From Acetobacteraceae bacterium (lineage in GTDB: Bacteria; Pseudomonadota; Alphaproteobacteria; Acetobacterales; Acetobacteraceae), in the NCBI GenBank assembly GCA_025352375.1, contig JANXTL010000018.1, forward strand, positions 1 through 56,285: a DNA stretch of 56,285 bases, written 5' to 3'. Below the pieces are notes generated by a model. The model saw only the letters and a program-made list of their open reading frames with translations. It did not search any database and was not told where the DNA came from. Both the position numbers and the translations under genes were made by a program. Below, piece after piece: positions 1 through 8,611 of the stretch (its first letter is position 1; every line of letters begins with the position of its first letter).

Positions 1-942
1 GCCACCCGCATCAACCGCGCAATCGAGCTTTTGGCGGCCGGGCAGGCGATTTATTACGATGGCCCGCACAGCGGCCACGTGCTGACCTACGAACAGGGCA
101 AGACCGATGCCGGCACCTGGGCGGATTACATGAATGTCGGGATGGAGCATGGATCCTTCGATATGGCCGGCCTCGCGGAATACCTCCGCGGCATGGCCGA
201 CGCCGGCCGAACACGGTCGGGCCACCGCACCCCGGCGGTGATCGTGGAAGCTCCGGTCAACGGCACCGATGAGGCCAATGTGCGGTTCAACGCCTGGCAG
301 TTCCGGCAAATTCTCGGGCGCGGGGCGCATGGCATCCTGCTGTGCCAGGCGGAAACGGTGGACGCCGTGCGGGCCTTCGTGGAGGCCTGCCGTTATCCGC
401 ATCACCCCCAAGGCGTCGATCCCACGTTGCCCTCCCCCGAGGCCCGGTTGGACGGCGCCGTCCGGCCGGTGGCGGCGACGGGCAAGCTGGGGATCGGCAC
501 ACGCGGCCGAGGGTCGGAGAACACCGCAGCCCCGATCTGGGGCCTGTCGGGCCCGGACTACATGGCGAAATGCGAACCTTGGCCGCTGAACCCGAACGGC
601 GAGTTGCTGCTCGGCGTGAAGCTGGAAAGCCCCGAGGGGATCGCCAACGCCGACGCCATCTGCGCCGTGCCGGGCCTCGGTTTCGCGGAGATGGGGCCGG
701 GGGACCTCAGCCTGTCGCTGGGTTCGGTTGCCATCATGCGCGATCCGTATCCGCCGGTGATGGCGGCTGCTCGGAACAAGGTGCTGAACGCTTGCCTGCG
801 GAATGGGATTGCGTTCCTTGAGGGCTGCTCGCCCGATAATATCGTGGGGCGGTTGGATGAGGGCGTGCGGGTGGTGGCGGGCCACGACCCGGAAACGGCG
901 CGCATAGGGCGGGCGCATCAGAAGCGGGTAATGGCGGTTTAG
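1..942 (+). CDS. HpcH/HpaI-family aldolase, 5' end outside the window
   Basis: The frame is open from base 1, so the start lies upstream; the TTG at 31 is only the first start-like codon inside the window. The family cleaves or condenses 2-keto-3-deoxy acids using a divalent metal in a TIM barrel. Visible family features are an E-A-P segment near the middle, the GILLCQAET block, and KLESPEGIANAD followed by GFAEMGPGDLSLSLG, which carry metal- and substrate-binding residues. An insert of about 50 residues separates the second and third blocks. The gene converges on the glycosyltransferase gene with a 4-bp overlap of the two stop regions. The substrate cannot be told from sequence. Confidence 0.85.
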   Translation, partial: ATRINRAIELLAAGQAIYYDGPHSGHVLTYEQGKTDAGTWADYMNVGMEHGSFDMAGLAEYLRGMADAGRTRSGHRTPAVIVEAPVNGTDEANVRFNAWQFRQILGRGAHGILLCQAETVDAVRAFVEACRYPHHPQGVDPTLPSPEARLDGAVRPVAATGKLGIGTRGRGSENTAAPIWGLSGPDYMAKCEPWPLNPNGELLLGVKLESPEGIANADAICAVPGLGFAEMGPGDLSLSLGSVAIMRDPYPPVMAAARNKVLNACLRNGIAFLEGCSPDNIVGRLDEGVRVVAGHDPETARIGRAHQKRVMAV

Positions 943-1910
943 GGGGAACACCGATGACGGGCCCTCCCGCAAGCGGAGGGGGAAAGCGTTCTGTCAAACG
1001 GTGCCAACACCCCCAAAACTGCCGCCACCTGCCGATCCAACCCATACCGATCCCCAACCCAACCCCGGTACAACCCCGGCCGAGCGGCTCGGATCAGCGC
1101 GACCGCGTCTTCAACACTGGCGAACAGGCACTCGCGCGGCCAAATCCGGTCCGCGCCCGGGAACGCATGCACCACGGGAAAGGCGCCAACCGCCATCGCC
1201 TCCCCGATATTCATGCCGAAGCTTTCGTACATCGACGTTGACAGCAGCACGCCCTTGTCGGCGTACCAGGCGGGCATGTCTGTCACCGGCCCATCGAAGG
1301 TCACGACCCCGCCCAAGCCGAGCGCTGGCAGCATCTGCCGCAGGTAGCGGGCGGTGCGGAGGTCGGTAAAGGCCCCGGCAACATGGAAGCGGTAGCGCGA
1401 ATCGAGGCTGTGCAACCGGTGGGCGATTTGCAGCAGCAGCATGGGGTTCTTCTTCGGCTCCAGGTGCCCGACCCATGCCACGCGGAACCGGTCGGGATTG
1501 CCCAGGGCGAAGCGCTCCATGTCGATGCCGTTCGGGATGACGATCGGCTCGGGCGCGGCCGGGAAGCGCTCTCGCAGGATTTCCGCGATGTCGTCACTGA
1601 CCGTCACCAGGCGGTCGACCTGGATCCAGTCCATGCGCGCCGGAAAATCGGTTTGCAGCGCCTCGATCGAGTGCAGGCGCACCACGCAGGGCCGGCCTCC
1701 CAGCACGCCGCTTTGCGTCGCCCAGACCGCATGATCCCAGCACCATTCGAGCCAGACGACGTCGGCCCAGGCAATGGCCTCCTTCAACGGATCCCCTGGG
1801 CCGGCGGAGATAAACTGTACGTCGAAAGACCGTCGCAGCGCCGGCAGCAGGGGCGCCAGAAAACTGTCCGCCTCTGTCTTCACCCGGTCGGCGAGCAGCA
1901 GACGGGTCAC
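939..1910 (-). CDS. GT4-type (GT-B fold) glycosyltransferase
   Basis: The protein has 323 residues. It transfers a sugar from an activated donor, probably in the cytoplasm or at the inner face of the membrane. Seen: an N-terminal acceptor-side half, the VIPNGID turn, a WVGHLEPKKNP segment opening the donor domain, and the E-x7-E signature ESFGMNIGEAMAVG, which fixes the retaining GT4 class. The last 20 residues are basic and look unstructured. Its ATG overlaps the stop of the upstream FlaG-like gene by 4 bp (ATGA), so the two are probably translationally coupled. That could point to flagellar or surface glycosylation, but this rests on context only. Confidence 0.85.
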   Translation of the reverse strand: MTRLLLADRVKTEADSFLAPLLPALRRSFDVQFISAGPGDPLKEAIAWADVVWLEWCWDHAVWATQSGVLGGRPCVVRLHSIEALQTDFPARMDWIQVDRLVTVSDDIAEILRERFPAAPEPIVIPNGIDMERFALGNPDRFRVAWVGHLEPKKNPMLLLQIAHRLHSLDSRYRFHVAGAFTDLRTARYLRQMLPALGLGGVVTFDGPVTDMPAWYADKGVLLSTSMYESFGMNIGEAMAVGAFPVVHAFPGADRIWPRECLFASVEDAVALIRAARPGLYRGWVGDRYGLDRQVAAVLGVLAPFDRTLSPSACGRARHRCSP

Positions 1911-2191
1911 AACGCCGGCTCACCCGGGCGCGGCGGGACTTCCCCGGTCCGTTTGTATGCGTCGAGTTGCTGCTGGCTGGGGATAGACCGGGTCACCGCG
2001 CCAGAGTCGTTGCGGAACTCGATCACCACCCGTCCCAGACCCGAATCCAGGCGGAGGGAGGGGTTGGTGAACGACAGCACAGGCGCCGGCACGACCACTT
2101 GGGTCGTGGTGGAAACAGCCGGGGCGGTCCCCGATATTGAGGCCGGCTGCACGGCCGCGATGGTCAGTTCGTTCGGCATGGCGTTGGTCAC
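1907..2191 (-). CDS. Small FlaG-like protein
   Basis: The protein has 94 residues. The first half is low complexity and rich in Ala, Thr, Val and Pro. The second half, around LGRVVIEFRNDSGAVTRSIP and then QQQLDAYK, resembles the compact beta domain of FlaG-type flagellar proteins (pattern G-x-VV-x-D-x-x-G-x-V-x-x-IP). No other flagellar gene is in the window, so FlaG is a family resemblance rather than a proven role. The coding region ends inside the start of the glycosyltransferase gene (4-bp overlap). The 87 bases between it and the next gene hold no further open frame. Confidence 0.55.
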   Translation of the reverse strand: MTNAMPNELTIAAVQPASISGTAPAVSTTTQVVVPAPVLSFTNPSLRLDSGLGRVVIEFRNDSGAVTRSIPSQQQLDAYKRTGEVPPRPGEPAL

Positions 2192-2278
2192 CGGGATAAT
2201 CGCGCCCTTCTGGCGCCGGGGATTTTCCTGGTTTTATCACCGAACTGGTTAACGAAAGGTTAACGCCAGCGAATTTTT

Positions 2279-3673
2279 TCAGGCCGCGCGCGATTGAGTG
2301 CGGGGGGCCTCCAACAGCCGGGTCAGATCGGACGTCGCAGGCACCGTCTCAATCGCCATCAGTTTCTCGAATAACGGCGCCACCTGCCCGGCCGGCAACG
2401 CGCGCTGCCCGCAGTCGGAAAATTTCGTCCATAATTCCGCGCGCGTCATCGGGATTCCGGCCGGGCCTCGGCTGGGGTAATCGTCGAGACGGGAGGCTAG
2501 GCGCTTGCCGTCCCTGGTGTGCACGATCACCTCGGCGCCCCATGGATGCCGCCCGTCGGCCGAGATTTCCGGATGCGGCTTGGCATCCACGCGGGTCATG
2601 ATCGCGCGGATCGCCGGATCGAAATGGGCGTCCGGCTCAAAGTGCCGCAGGGTCACGGCACGCTCGTCAAGCGCTCGGGCAATGCAGTATTGGATGCTAA
2701 ATTTGGCGCCCAGGGGCGTTTGCGGGTCGGGGTTGTCGGTGTGCGGCAAGCGGCGGGCGTGCGGCATGACTTCTATCCGCTCGACCATGTCGGGTTTCAG
2801 GTCGTAGGTGTTGGCAAGGTCGATCATCCGCGCCACCGAGGCGTGGGTGGACCCGCAGCACGGGTAGGGCTTAAGGCCGGGATCGCCATAACCGCCGCAC
2901 TCCAGCGGCGCGTACCAATCGGCCAGCATTTTTTCGACATCGTACGTGCCGGGACCGTTAAACACATCCAGGAAGCCGTGCGCGTGCTCGAACGCGCCGG
3001 GATTGGCGGTGTAGCCGCGCTCCGCCATGAGCACGGCGAAGAGGCCGTTGCGGACGGTGTGACCGACATGCAGCGGCTTGGTCATGGTGCCGAAATTGGC
3101 CTTCAGGCCGGAGGCAAACGACGCCGCCATACCCAGCGCGACCGCGGTGATGTCCGGCGTCAGATGCAGCAGCCTCGCCGCCGCCGCGACGGTGCCGAAG
3201 ATGCCCAGCGTGGCGGTGGGGTGCCAGCCTTTCTCGTAGTGGTGAAAGTGGACGCCGCGGCCGATGCGGCACTCGGTTTCGAAGCCCACGACATAGGCCA
3301 GCGCGAGATCCCGGCCAGAGGCGTCGGTTTGCTCCCCCAATGCGATCAGCGGCGCCACAAGCACGGCCGAGGGGTGCCCGCCCATCGAAGCCGCGACATC
3401 GTCGTAGTCGAGCGCGTGGGAGGCAGTGCCGTTCACCAGCGCCGCATCCAGCACCGAGGTGCGAGTGTTGGTGGCGTAGATCAGCGCCGGGCCGGGCGCC
3501 TCGGCCACGCCGGGGACGGACATGAGGATGCGAGGGCCTTGGTCCATCATGCCGGCCAGGGCGCAGCCGATCGTGTCGGTGAAGGCATGGCGGGTCCATT
3601 CAAGGGCTTCCGGCCCGATGTCCTCGAAGCGCAGGGCGTGGATGCGGTCGGCGATTTCTCGGGCGATGATCAT
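2279..3673 (-). CDS. MmgE/PrpD family protein (paralogue 1)
   Basis: The protein has 464 residues, the usual length for the MmgE/PrpD fold, whose known members are 2-methylcitrate dehydratase, cis-aconitate decarboxylase and iminodisuccinate epimerase. Seen: LVNGTASHALDYDDV near residue 85, the HHYEKGWHPTATLG block, the GTMTKPLHVGHTVRNG block and KPYPCCGSTHA. The ATG at 3673 is chosen because GGAG lies about 9 nt upstream and the family N-terminus begins there; the open frame runs on but only as the reverse of the EamA gene. It is close to the second copy at 4672-6054. The substrate is unknown, and the lack of prpB and prpC nearby argues against a propionate role. Confidence 0.88.
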   Translation of the reverse strand: MIIAREIADRIHALRFEDIGPEALEWTRHAFTDTIGCALAGMMDQGPRILMSVPGVAEAPGPALIYATNTRTSVLDAALVNGTASHALDYDDVAASMGGHPSAVLVAPLIALGEQTDASGRDLALAYVVGFETECRIGRGVHFHHYEKGWHPTATLGIFGTVAAAARLLHLTPDITAVALGMAASFASGLKANFGTMTKPLHVGHTVRNGLFAVLMAERGYTANPGAFEHAHGFLDVFNGPGTYDVEKMLADWYAPLECGGYGDPGLKPYPCCGSTHASVARMIDLANTYDLKPDMVERIEVMPHARRLPHTDNPDPQTPLGAKFSIQYCIARALDERAVTLRHFEPDAHFDPAIRAIMTRVDAKPHPEISADGRHPWGAEVIVHTRDGKRLASRLDDYPSRGPAGIPMTRAELWTKFSDCGQRALPAGQVAPLFEKLMAIETVPATSDLTRLLEAPRTQSRAA

Positions 3674-3736
3674 GGGCGCGTCTCCGTCTTTGGGAGGGAG
3701 TTTGCTGCCGGCGGCGAAATTGAGCAAACGTGCTCC

Positions 3737-4606
3737 ATGCTTCCGCGCCTCGTCCCTTTCCTGTTCGTACTCCTGTGGAGCTCGGCGTTCATCGCGTCGA
3801 AGACAGGGTTGCGGGATCTGTCGCCGTTGTTGTTCGTCGCGATCCGTTTGGCGCTTTGTGCGATCGTGTTGCTGGGGCTGATGGTGGTGCGGCGGGAAGC
3901 GTGGCGGCCTCTGGCGGGCTGGCGTTGGTTCCACTGCGCCGTCGCCGGGGCGCTGCTGAACGCGATGACCCTGATGCCGCCGCACGTCGGCATGCGGTTT
4001 GTCCCCGCCGCGCATGTCGCGCTGATCCAATCGCTGACGCCGCTGCTGACCGCCGCCCTGGGCGTCGTGCTGCTGCACGAAAAATTGCGACCGCGCCAAT
4101 GGGCGGGACTGATGCTGGGCCTATGCGGCGTGGCGATCGTCGTTGGCCCCGCCGCGTTCGGCAGCGCCACCCATTCGGAGGGGCTGGCTCTGGCCTTCCT
4201 CGGTGTGACCGGGCTGGTTGCCGGCACGCTGTATTTCAAGCGCTTTTGCCGCGATATTCCGCTGCTGCCCGGTGCCACTGCGCAATTCGTTTCCGCCGCT
4301 ATCGTCTCGGGTCTGAGCGCCTGGGTGCTGGAAACACCCCGTGCACATTGGACTCCGGACGCCATTGCATCGATGGCGTGGAACACGGTGGTCGTGTCCC
4401 TGGCAGGCATGGGGCTATACGCCTTCATGCTGGCCAGGGGTTCCGCGGCACGTGTGTCCGCCAATTTCTACCTCGTGCCCGGCGTGGCGGCGCTGCTGTC
4501 GTGGATCGTGTTGGGCGAGCGGTTGACGCCGCTCGCCGTCGTCGGGCTGGCCGTTGCGTCTATCGGGTGCGCCCTGGTCAACCGGCGACCGCCACCATCG
4601 CCCTGA
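3737..4606 (+). CDS. EamA/DMT-family transporter
   Basis: The protein has 289 residues, almost all hydrophobic, and fits ten transmembrane helices in two EamA repeats. Family features are PFLFVLLWSSAFIASK at the N-terminus, an ALIQSLTPLLTAALGVVLLHEKL segment ending repeat 1 (the E-x-L motif), and LLSWIVLGERLTPLAVVG ending repeat 2. DMT transporters usually export amino acids, purines or other metabolites. The ATG at 3737 starts the hydrophobic protein; upstream codons are antisense to the PrpD gene. It is divergent from PrpD paralogue 1 (63-bp gap) and precedes PrpD paralogue 2 by 65 bp, so it may move a substrate or product of those enzymes (inference). Confidence 0.88.
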   Translation: MLPRLVPFLFVLLWSSAFIASKTGLRDLSPLLFVAIRLALCAIVLLGLMVVRREAWRPLAGWRWFHCAVAGALLNAMTLMPPHVGMRFVPAAHVALIQSLTPLLTAALGVVLLHEKLRPRQWAGLMLGLCGVAIVVGPAAFGSATHSEGLALAFLGVTGLVAGTLYFKRFCRDIPLLPGATAQFVSAAIVSGLSAWVLETPRAHWTPDAIASMAWNTVVVSLAGMGLYAFMLARGSAARVSANFYLVPGVAALLSWIVLGERLTPLAVVGLAVASIGCALVNRRPPPSP

Positions 4607-4671
4607 CACGCCCGCTTCTAGCAGCGGCCCGCTCGGGTTTATAGTTCCCCCAACCCGGAGGATCGAACCCC

Positions 4672-6054
4672 ATGACCGACGCTACCATCGCCGAGGGCCT
4701 CGCCGAACGCATCCAAAGCGTGACGTTCGACAGTTTGACGGACGACGCCCTGCATTGGGCCAAGGTCGCGGTGCTCGACACCGTTGGCTGCACCCTCGCG
4801 GGCGCGAACGAGGAGTGCGCGCAGATTATCGGCCGAGTAGCCACCTATGGGACCGCAGGCGGGGACTGTCTGGTGTTCGGGACGAACCGCCGGGTCGGGC
4901 CGCTGGAAGCCGCACTGATCAACGGCACCGCGGCCCACGCGCTGGATTACGACGATTGCTCCAACACCCTGGGTGGGCATCCGTCCGCCCCGGTGGTGCC
5001 GGCGCTGTTCGCGCTGGCAGAAATGCACAAATCCTCCGGCAAGCAGTTCCTCGCGGCCTACGTCGCGGGGTGGGAGGCGGAAACCCGCATCGCCCGCGGC
5101 GTCAACTTCCATCACTACGAAAAAGGCTGGCACCCCACCGCCACAATCGGCGTCTTCGGGTCCGCCGCCGGATGCTCTCATTTGCTGGGTCTGTCCGTGC
5201 TGCAAACAGCGCGCGCCCTGGCCCTGGCGGCGACGTTCTCGTCCGGCATCAAGGCCAATTTCGGCACCATGACCAAGCCGCTGCACGTCGGCCACGCCGC
5301 GCGCAACGGGATGCTCGCCGCACTTCTGGCAGCCGACGGATTGACCGCCGTCCCCGGCGCGTTCGAGCACAAGCAGGGATTCCTGAATGTCTTCAACGGC
5401 GCCGGCAACTACAATGCCGCCGCCATCCTGGCCGATTGGGCCGACCCCTGGGACGTCGTCTTCCCCGGCGTCGCCATCAAGCAATACCCCTGCTGCGGCA
5501 GCACCCACCCCGCCATCGACGCCATGTTACTTCTCGTCCGGGACAACAATCTGACGCCCGAAGCCGTGGAGCGGATCGACTCCTGGACCCATCCGAGGCG
5601 CCTCGCGCACACCAACCGCCCCAACCCGCAAAGCGAGCTCGACGCGAAATTCAGCGTGCAATACTGCCTCGCACGCTGCCTGGTGGATCGGTGCGTGTCG
5701 ATCGAACATTTTGAGGGCGATTCCTACCGCGATCCCGCCGTGCAGGACGTGCTACGCCGCGTGCATGCCGCACCGCACCCCGATATGAAAATGGACACGG
5801 TCGAGCATTTCGGTGCCGAGGTAACAGTCACCCTGAAAAGCGGCGCCACCCTCACGCAAAAGGTCCACCGTCCGCTCGGCCGAGGCCCCGAAAATCCCTT
5901 GCCGGACGATCTGCTGGAGGCCAAGTTCGCGAACTGCGCCGCCCGTGCCATGTCGGTTAACCAGGTGCCCGTCTTGCTGCAACAACTACGCACGCTGGAA
6001 ACCGCCGAAACACTGGCGCCCATGTCCGAACTGATGGAACGGTCCGCACGATGA
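4672..6054 (+). CDS. MmgE/PrpD family protein (paralogue 2)
   Basis: The protein has 460 residues. It shares with paralogue 1 the blocks LINGTAAHALDYDD, HHYEKGWHPTATIG, GTMTKPLHVGHAARNGM and KQYPCCGSTHPA, enough to call an old duplication. A clear GGAGG lies 10 nt before the ATG. The stop overlaps the next start by 4 bp (ATGA), coupling it to the TRAP-type binding protein; this suggests the imported solute, or a derivative, is the substrate. The reaction is probably dehydration or isomerisation of a small carboxylic acid (inference from the family). Confidence 0.88.
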   Translation: MTDATIAEGLAERIQSVTFDSLTDDALHWAKVAVLDTVGCTLAGANEECAQIIGRVATYGTAGGDCLVFGTNRRVGPLEAALINGTAAHALDYDDCSNTLGGHPSAPVVPALFALAEMHKSSGKQFLAAYVAGWEAETRIARGVNFHHYEKGWHPTATIGVFGSAAGCSHLLGLSVLQTARALALAATFSSGIKANFGTMTKPLHVGHAARNGMLAALLAADGLTAVPGAFEHKQGFLNVFNGAGNYNAAAILADWADPWDVVFPGVAIKQYPCCGSTHPAIDAMLLLVRDNNLTPEAVERIDSWTHPRRLAHTNRPNPQSELDAKFSVQYCLARCLVDRCVSIEHFEGDSYRDPAVQDVLRRVHAAPHPDMKMDTVEHFGAEVTVTLKSGATLTQKVHRPLGRGPENPLPDDLLEAKFANCAARAMSVNQVPVLLQQLRTLETAETLAPMSELMERSAR

Positions 6055-7064
6055 CGCCGACACGGCGCCGAATCTTGCGGGCTGGAGTGGTAGCCCTGGC
6101 TACGCCCGCGCTACCTCGGTTCGCGAACGCCGCGCCGGAATTCGAATGGCGCCTGGGCCATACCGCCCCCGAGAGCTTCCCATTGCACAAGCACCTGGTC
6201 GAGGCGGCGGCCGAAATCGCCGAGAAGTCGGAAGGCCGCATCCAACTCATCGTCCGACCCGACAGCCAACTCGGCGGACAGCTCGGTCTCGTCCAGCAGG
6301 TGCGTGGCGGCAACTTAGAAATGACGCCGGTGACCGGGCAATCGCTCAGCGGGATCCTGGGCCCGATGTTCGTGCAATCGGTTGGTTTCGCTTTCGCGGG
6401 ATACGAGCAACTTTGGCCCGCGCTCGACGGCGATCTGGGCAAAGCCATGCGCGCCCAGATCCAGGAACGCCTCGGCATGGTCGCCATGACGCGGTGCTGG
6501 GATTTCGGATTTCGTCAGATCACCACACGCACCAAACCCGTCACGGTGGCAGCAGACCTGGCTGGTCTGAAAATCCGCGTCCCAATCGATCCCGATCGGA
6601 CCGCATTGTTTCAGGCCATGAAGGCAACACCGGTGGGCATGAATCTACAAGACCTGATCCCAGCCTTGCGGTCGCACGCGGTCGATGCGCAGGACGGCAT
6701 ACTGCCGCTTGTCCTGGCCGCGCAACTGTACGCCGAGCAGTCGTACTGTTCGATAACCAACCATTCATGGGAAGGTCAGTGGATATGCGTCAATGCCAGG
6801 GCCTGGCAAATATTGCCGGATAAATTGAAGAATATAGTTGCTATATCGATCGATAAAGCCGCGCTGCTGCAACGCTCGGATTCCGCAACAGCGGAGGCGG
6901 ACGCCCGCAACATTTTGACCAAGATCGGGATGACATTCAACAGCGTCGATCCCACCAGCTTCCGTTCGATGCTGCGTTCCGCTGGTTACTACGACAAGGT
7001 TCGACAGCGCGTAGGCGACGGGCTTTGGGGCGCGCTGGAAAAATATGTTGGCCGTCTGGCGTAA
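6051..7064 (+). CDS. TRAP transporter solute-binding protein, DctP type
   Basis: The protein has 337 residues. The N-terminus TRRRILRAG followed by an Ala-rich stretch and AANA-like cleavage region is a Tat-type signal. The mature part starts with the DctP hallmark EWRLGHTAPESFPLHK and has the carboxylate-binding region near LKIRVPIDP. DctP proteins bind organic acids in the periplasm and hand them to a DctQ/DctM membrane pair. No DctQ or DctM gene is adjacent, so this is an orphan binding protein. Translation is coupled to the PrpD gene by a 4-bp overlap. The 3' third is less GC-rich than its surroundings. Confidence 0.85.
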   Translation: MTPTRRRILRAGVVALATPALPRFANAAPEFEWRLGHTAPESFPLHKHLVEAAAEIAEKSEGRIQLIVRPDSQLGGQLGLVQQVRGGNLEMTPVTGQSLSGILGPMFVQSVGFAFAGYEQLWPALDGDLGKAMRAQIQERLGMVAMTRCWDFGFRQITTRTKPVTVAADLAGLKIRVPIDPDRTALFQAMKATPVGMNLQDLIPALRSHAVDAQDGILPLVLAAQLYAEQSYCSITNHSWEGQWICVNARAWQILPDKLKNIVAISIDKAALLQRSDSATAEADARNILTKIGMTFNSVDPTSFRSMLRSAGYYDKVRQRVGDGLWGALEKYVGRLA

Positions 7065-7106
7065 CTGTTTTGAGATCGTTATTATGACGTCGGAGCGGCG
7101 GCATCT

Positions 7107-7290
7107 GACGAGGTCGCCGGTCTGCCAGCGATGAGTGTAAACAAACTCCCGCTGGGTCCCGTGTTCGGCTAGTTCCCGCAACCGCGACTTGCGGCCAGTT
7201 TTTCAGTGAGTTCGTACCAAGCTCTGGCGGACCGGGGTGAAGGCCTGCAACTCCACCTCGGTGAAAAATGGTCCGCAACCCGCCGCTTTT
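7107..7290 (-). pseudogene. Decayed C-terminal fragment of a TauD/TfdA-type dioxygenase
   Basis: Read on the minus strand, one frame gives FFTEVELQAFTPVRQSLVRTH, a stop, KTGRKS, then RLRELAEHGTQREFVYTHRW and QTGDLV. This follows the order of the TfdA-family C-terminus: P-V-x-x-LVRTHP-x-TGRKS-LYL, then the L-x-E-L-x-x-H-A-T-Q-x-x-FVYxHxW-x-xGDLVMWDN helix and strand. The proline after the H is replaced by a stop, the LYLxSHA block is deleted, and the frame leaves homology just before the expected MWDN. No N-terminal half or metal-binding HxD was found. The 270 bases between here and the dehydrogenase gene show nothing recognisable. Confidence 0.6.
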
Positions 7291-7558
7291 GCCCCGCCCG
7301 TCGATGCCAATGCGCTTCTTCAGCAGGAGCCCGCCGAGGTGCGCATCCACCAGCCCATCCTCGGTGCATCACCGCCCGGGGCAATGTCTACATTCCTCCG
7401 TCATATAATTTGTCATGCGACATCTTGCGCCCGTTGCACCCCCTGACGGAGAAAGGTTGCCGAAACGTTAACGCCGCCCAGGAAAATGCCGCCGCCCGTT
7501 CCCCTGCGCCGCGAACCCGGCTAAGCTCCCGACCCTAAGCAACTAGACGGAGGAAACC

Positions 7559-8611
7559 ATGCGCGGCGTCGTGTTCACCGGGGAAAAAGACCTGGAAATT
7601 ATGACCTTCCCCGACCCCACACCGGGTCCTGGCGAGGTCGTGCTGGAGATGAAAGCCTCCGGAATGTGTGGGTCGGATCTTCATCAATATCGCCGTCCCA
7701 AGGGCGTGGCGCGCAATGCCACCGGGCTGCCGGCCAATCCCGATCCGGTGATCGGTGGGCATGAGCCCTGCGGCGTGGTCGTCGCGGTTGGCTCCGGCGT
7801 TCCCGCTGGCCAGGCGAAGGTCGGCGACCGCATGATGTGCCACCACTATCAGGGCTGCACCCAGTGCAGCCATTGCCGGTCCGGCTGGCAGCAGCTGTGC
7901 CAGGAAGTGCCGGTGAAGGTCTACGGCAGCAATGCGCACGGCGGGCATGCCAAGTATCTGCAGGTGCCAGCCAACACGATGGTGCCGCTGCACGAGAGCC
8001 TGTCGTTCAGCGCCGGCGCGGCCATCGCCTGCGGTTCCGGCACTGCCTATGGCGCGCTGCGGCGGATGAATATTTCGGGACGCGATACCATCGCAATTTA
8101 CGGCCAAGGACCCGTCGGTTTGGCGGCCACCCAATTCGCCAAAGCCATGGGCGCTCGGGTCATCGCGCTGGATATCAGTGCGCAACGGCTGGCGCGTGCG
8201 AAGGAATTCGGTGCCGACGAAGTGATCAACCCCGGCTCCAACGATCCGGTGGCGGCGATCAAGGACCTGACGCACGGCAAATACGCCGATCTGGCGCTGG
8301 ACACCTCGTCCAACCCGGAAGCGCGTGCCAACGCCATCAAGTCCACCAAAGTGTGGGGCACGATGTGCTTCGTCGGCGAAGGCGGCCGCGTCGACATCGA
8401 CGTCAGCCCGATGCTGCTGCGCCGGCAAATGACGATGGTGGCGTCATGGACTTTCTCCAGCATCATCCAGGCCGAGTGTGCGCAGTTCTGCGTCGACCGC
8501 AATGTCGATGTGGACAAGCTATTCACCCATAAATGGACGCTGGATCAGGCCGAGGAAGCCTACAAGCTGTTCGACCACCAGTCGGACGGCAAAGGCGTGT
8601 TCTTGATTTGA
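7559..8611 (+). CDS. Zinc-dependent medium-chain alcohol/polyol dehydrogenase
   Basis: The protein has 350 residues. GGAGG lies 7 nt before the ATG. It has a GroES-like catalytic domain with zinc ligands C37, H68 and E69, a structural zinc site at C100, C103, C106 and C114, and a Rossmann fold with GQGPVGLAATQFAKAMGARV. The family oxidises secondary alcohols, sugar alcohols or threonine with NAD(P). A loop of about 12 residues after position 45 (RPKGVARNATGLP) is unusual for sorbitol or threonine dehydrogenases. Its TGA overlaps the next gene's probable TTG start, making it the first gene of a five-gene unit. Confidence 0.88.
   Translation: MRGVVFTGEKDLEIMTFPDPTPGPGEVVLEMKASGMCGSDLHQYRRPKGVARNATGLPANPDPVIGGHEPCGVVVAVGSGVPAGQAKVGDRMMCHHYQGCTQCSHCRSGWQQLCQEVPVKVYGSNAHGGHAKYLQVPANTMVPLHESLSFSAGAAIACGSGTAYGALRRMNISGRDTIAIYGQGPVGLAATQFAKAMGARVIALDISAQRLARAKEFGADEVINPGSNDPVAAIKDLTHGKYADLALDTSSNPEARANAIKSTKVWGTMCFVGEGGRVDIDVSPMLLRRQMTMVASWTFSSIIQAECAQFCVDRNVDVDKLFTHKWTLDQAEEAYKLFDHQSDGKGVFLI

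Noticed and set aside
3674-4099. A 142-codon N-terminal extension of the first MmgE/PrpD gene
   Set aside because: It is the reverse of the EamA gene, and the family N-terminus and ribosome site both lie at 3673.
7237-7446. A plus-strand open frame of 69 codons in the gap before the dehydrogenase gene
   Set aside because: It lies opposite the TfdA-type remnant, has no ribosome site and no recognisable sequence.
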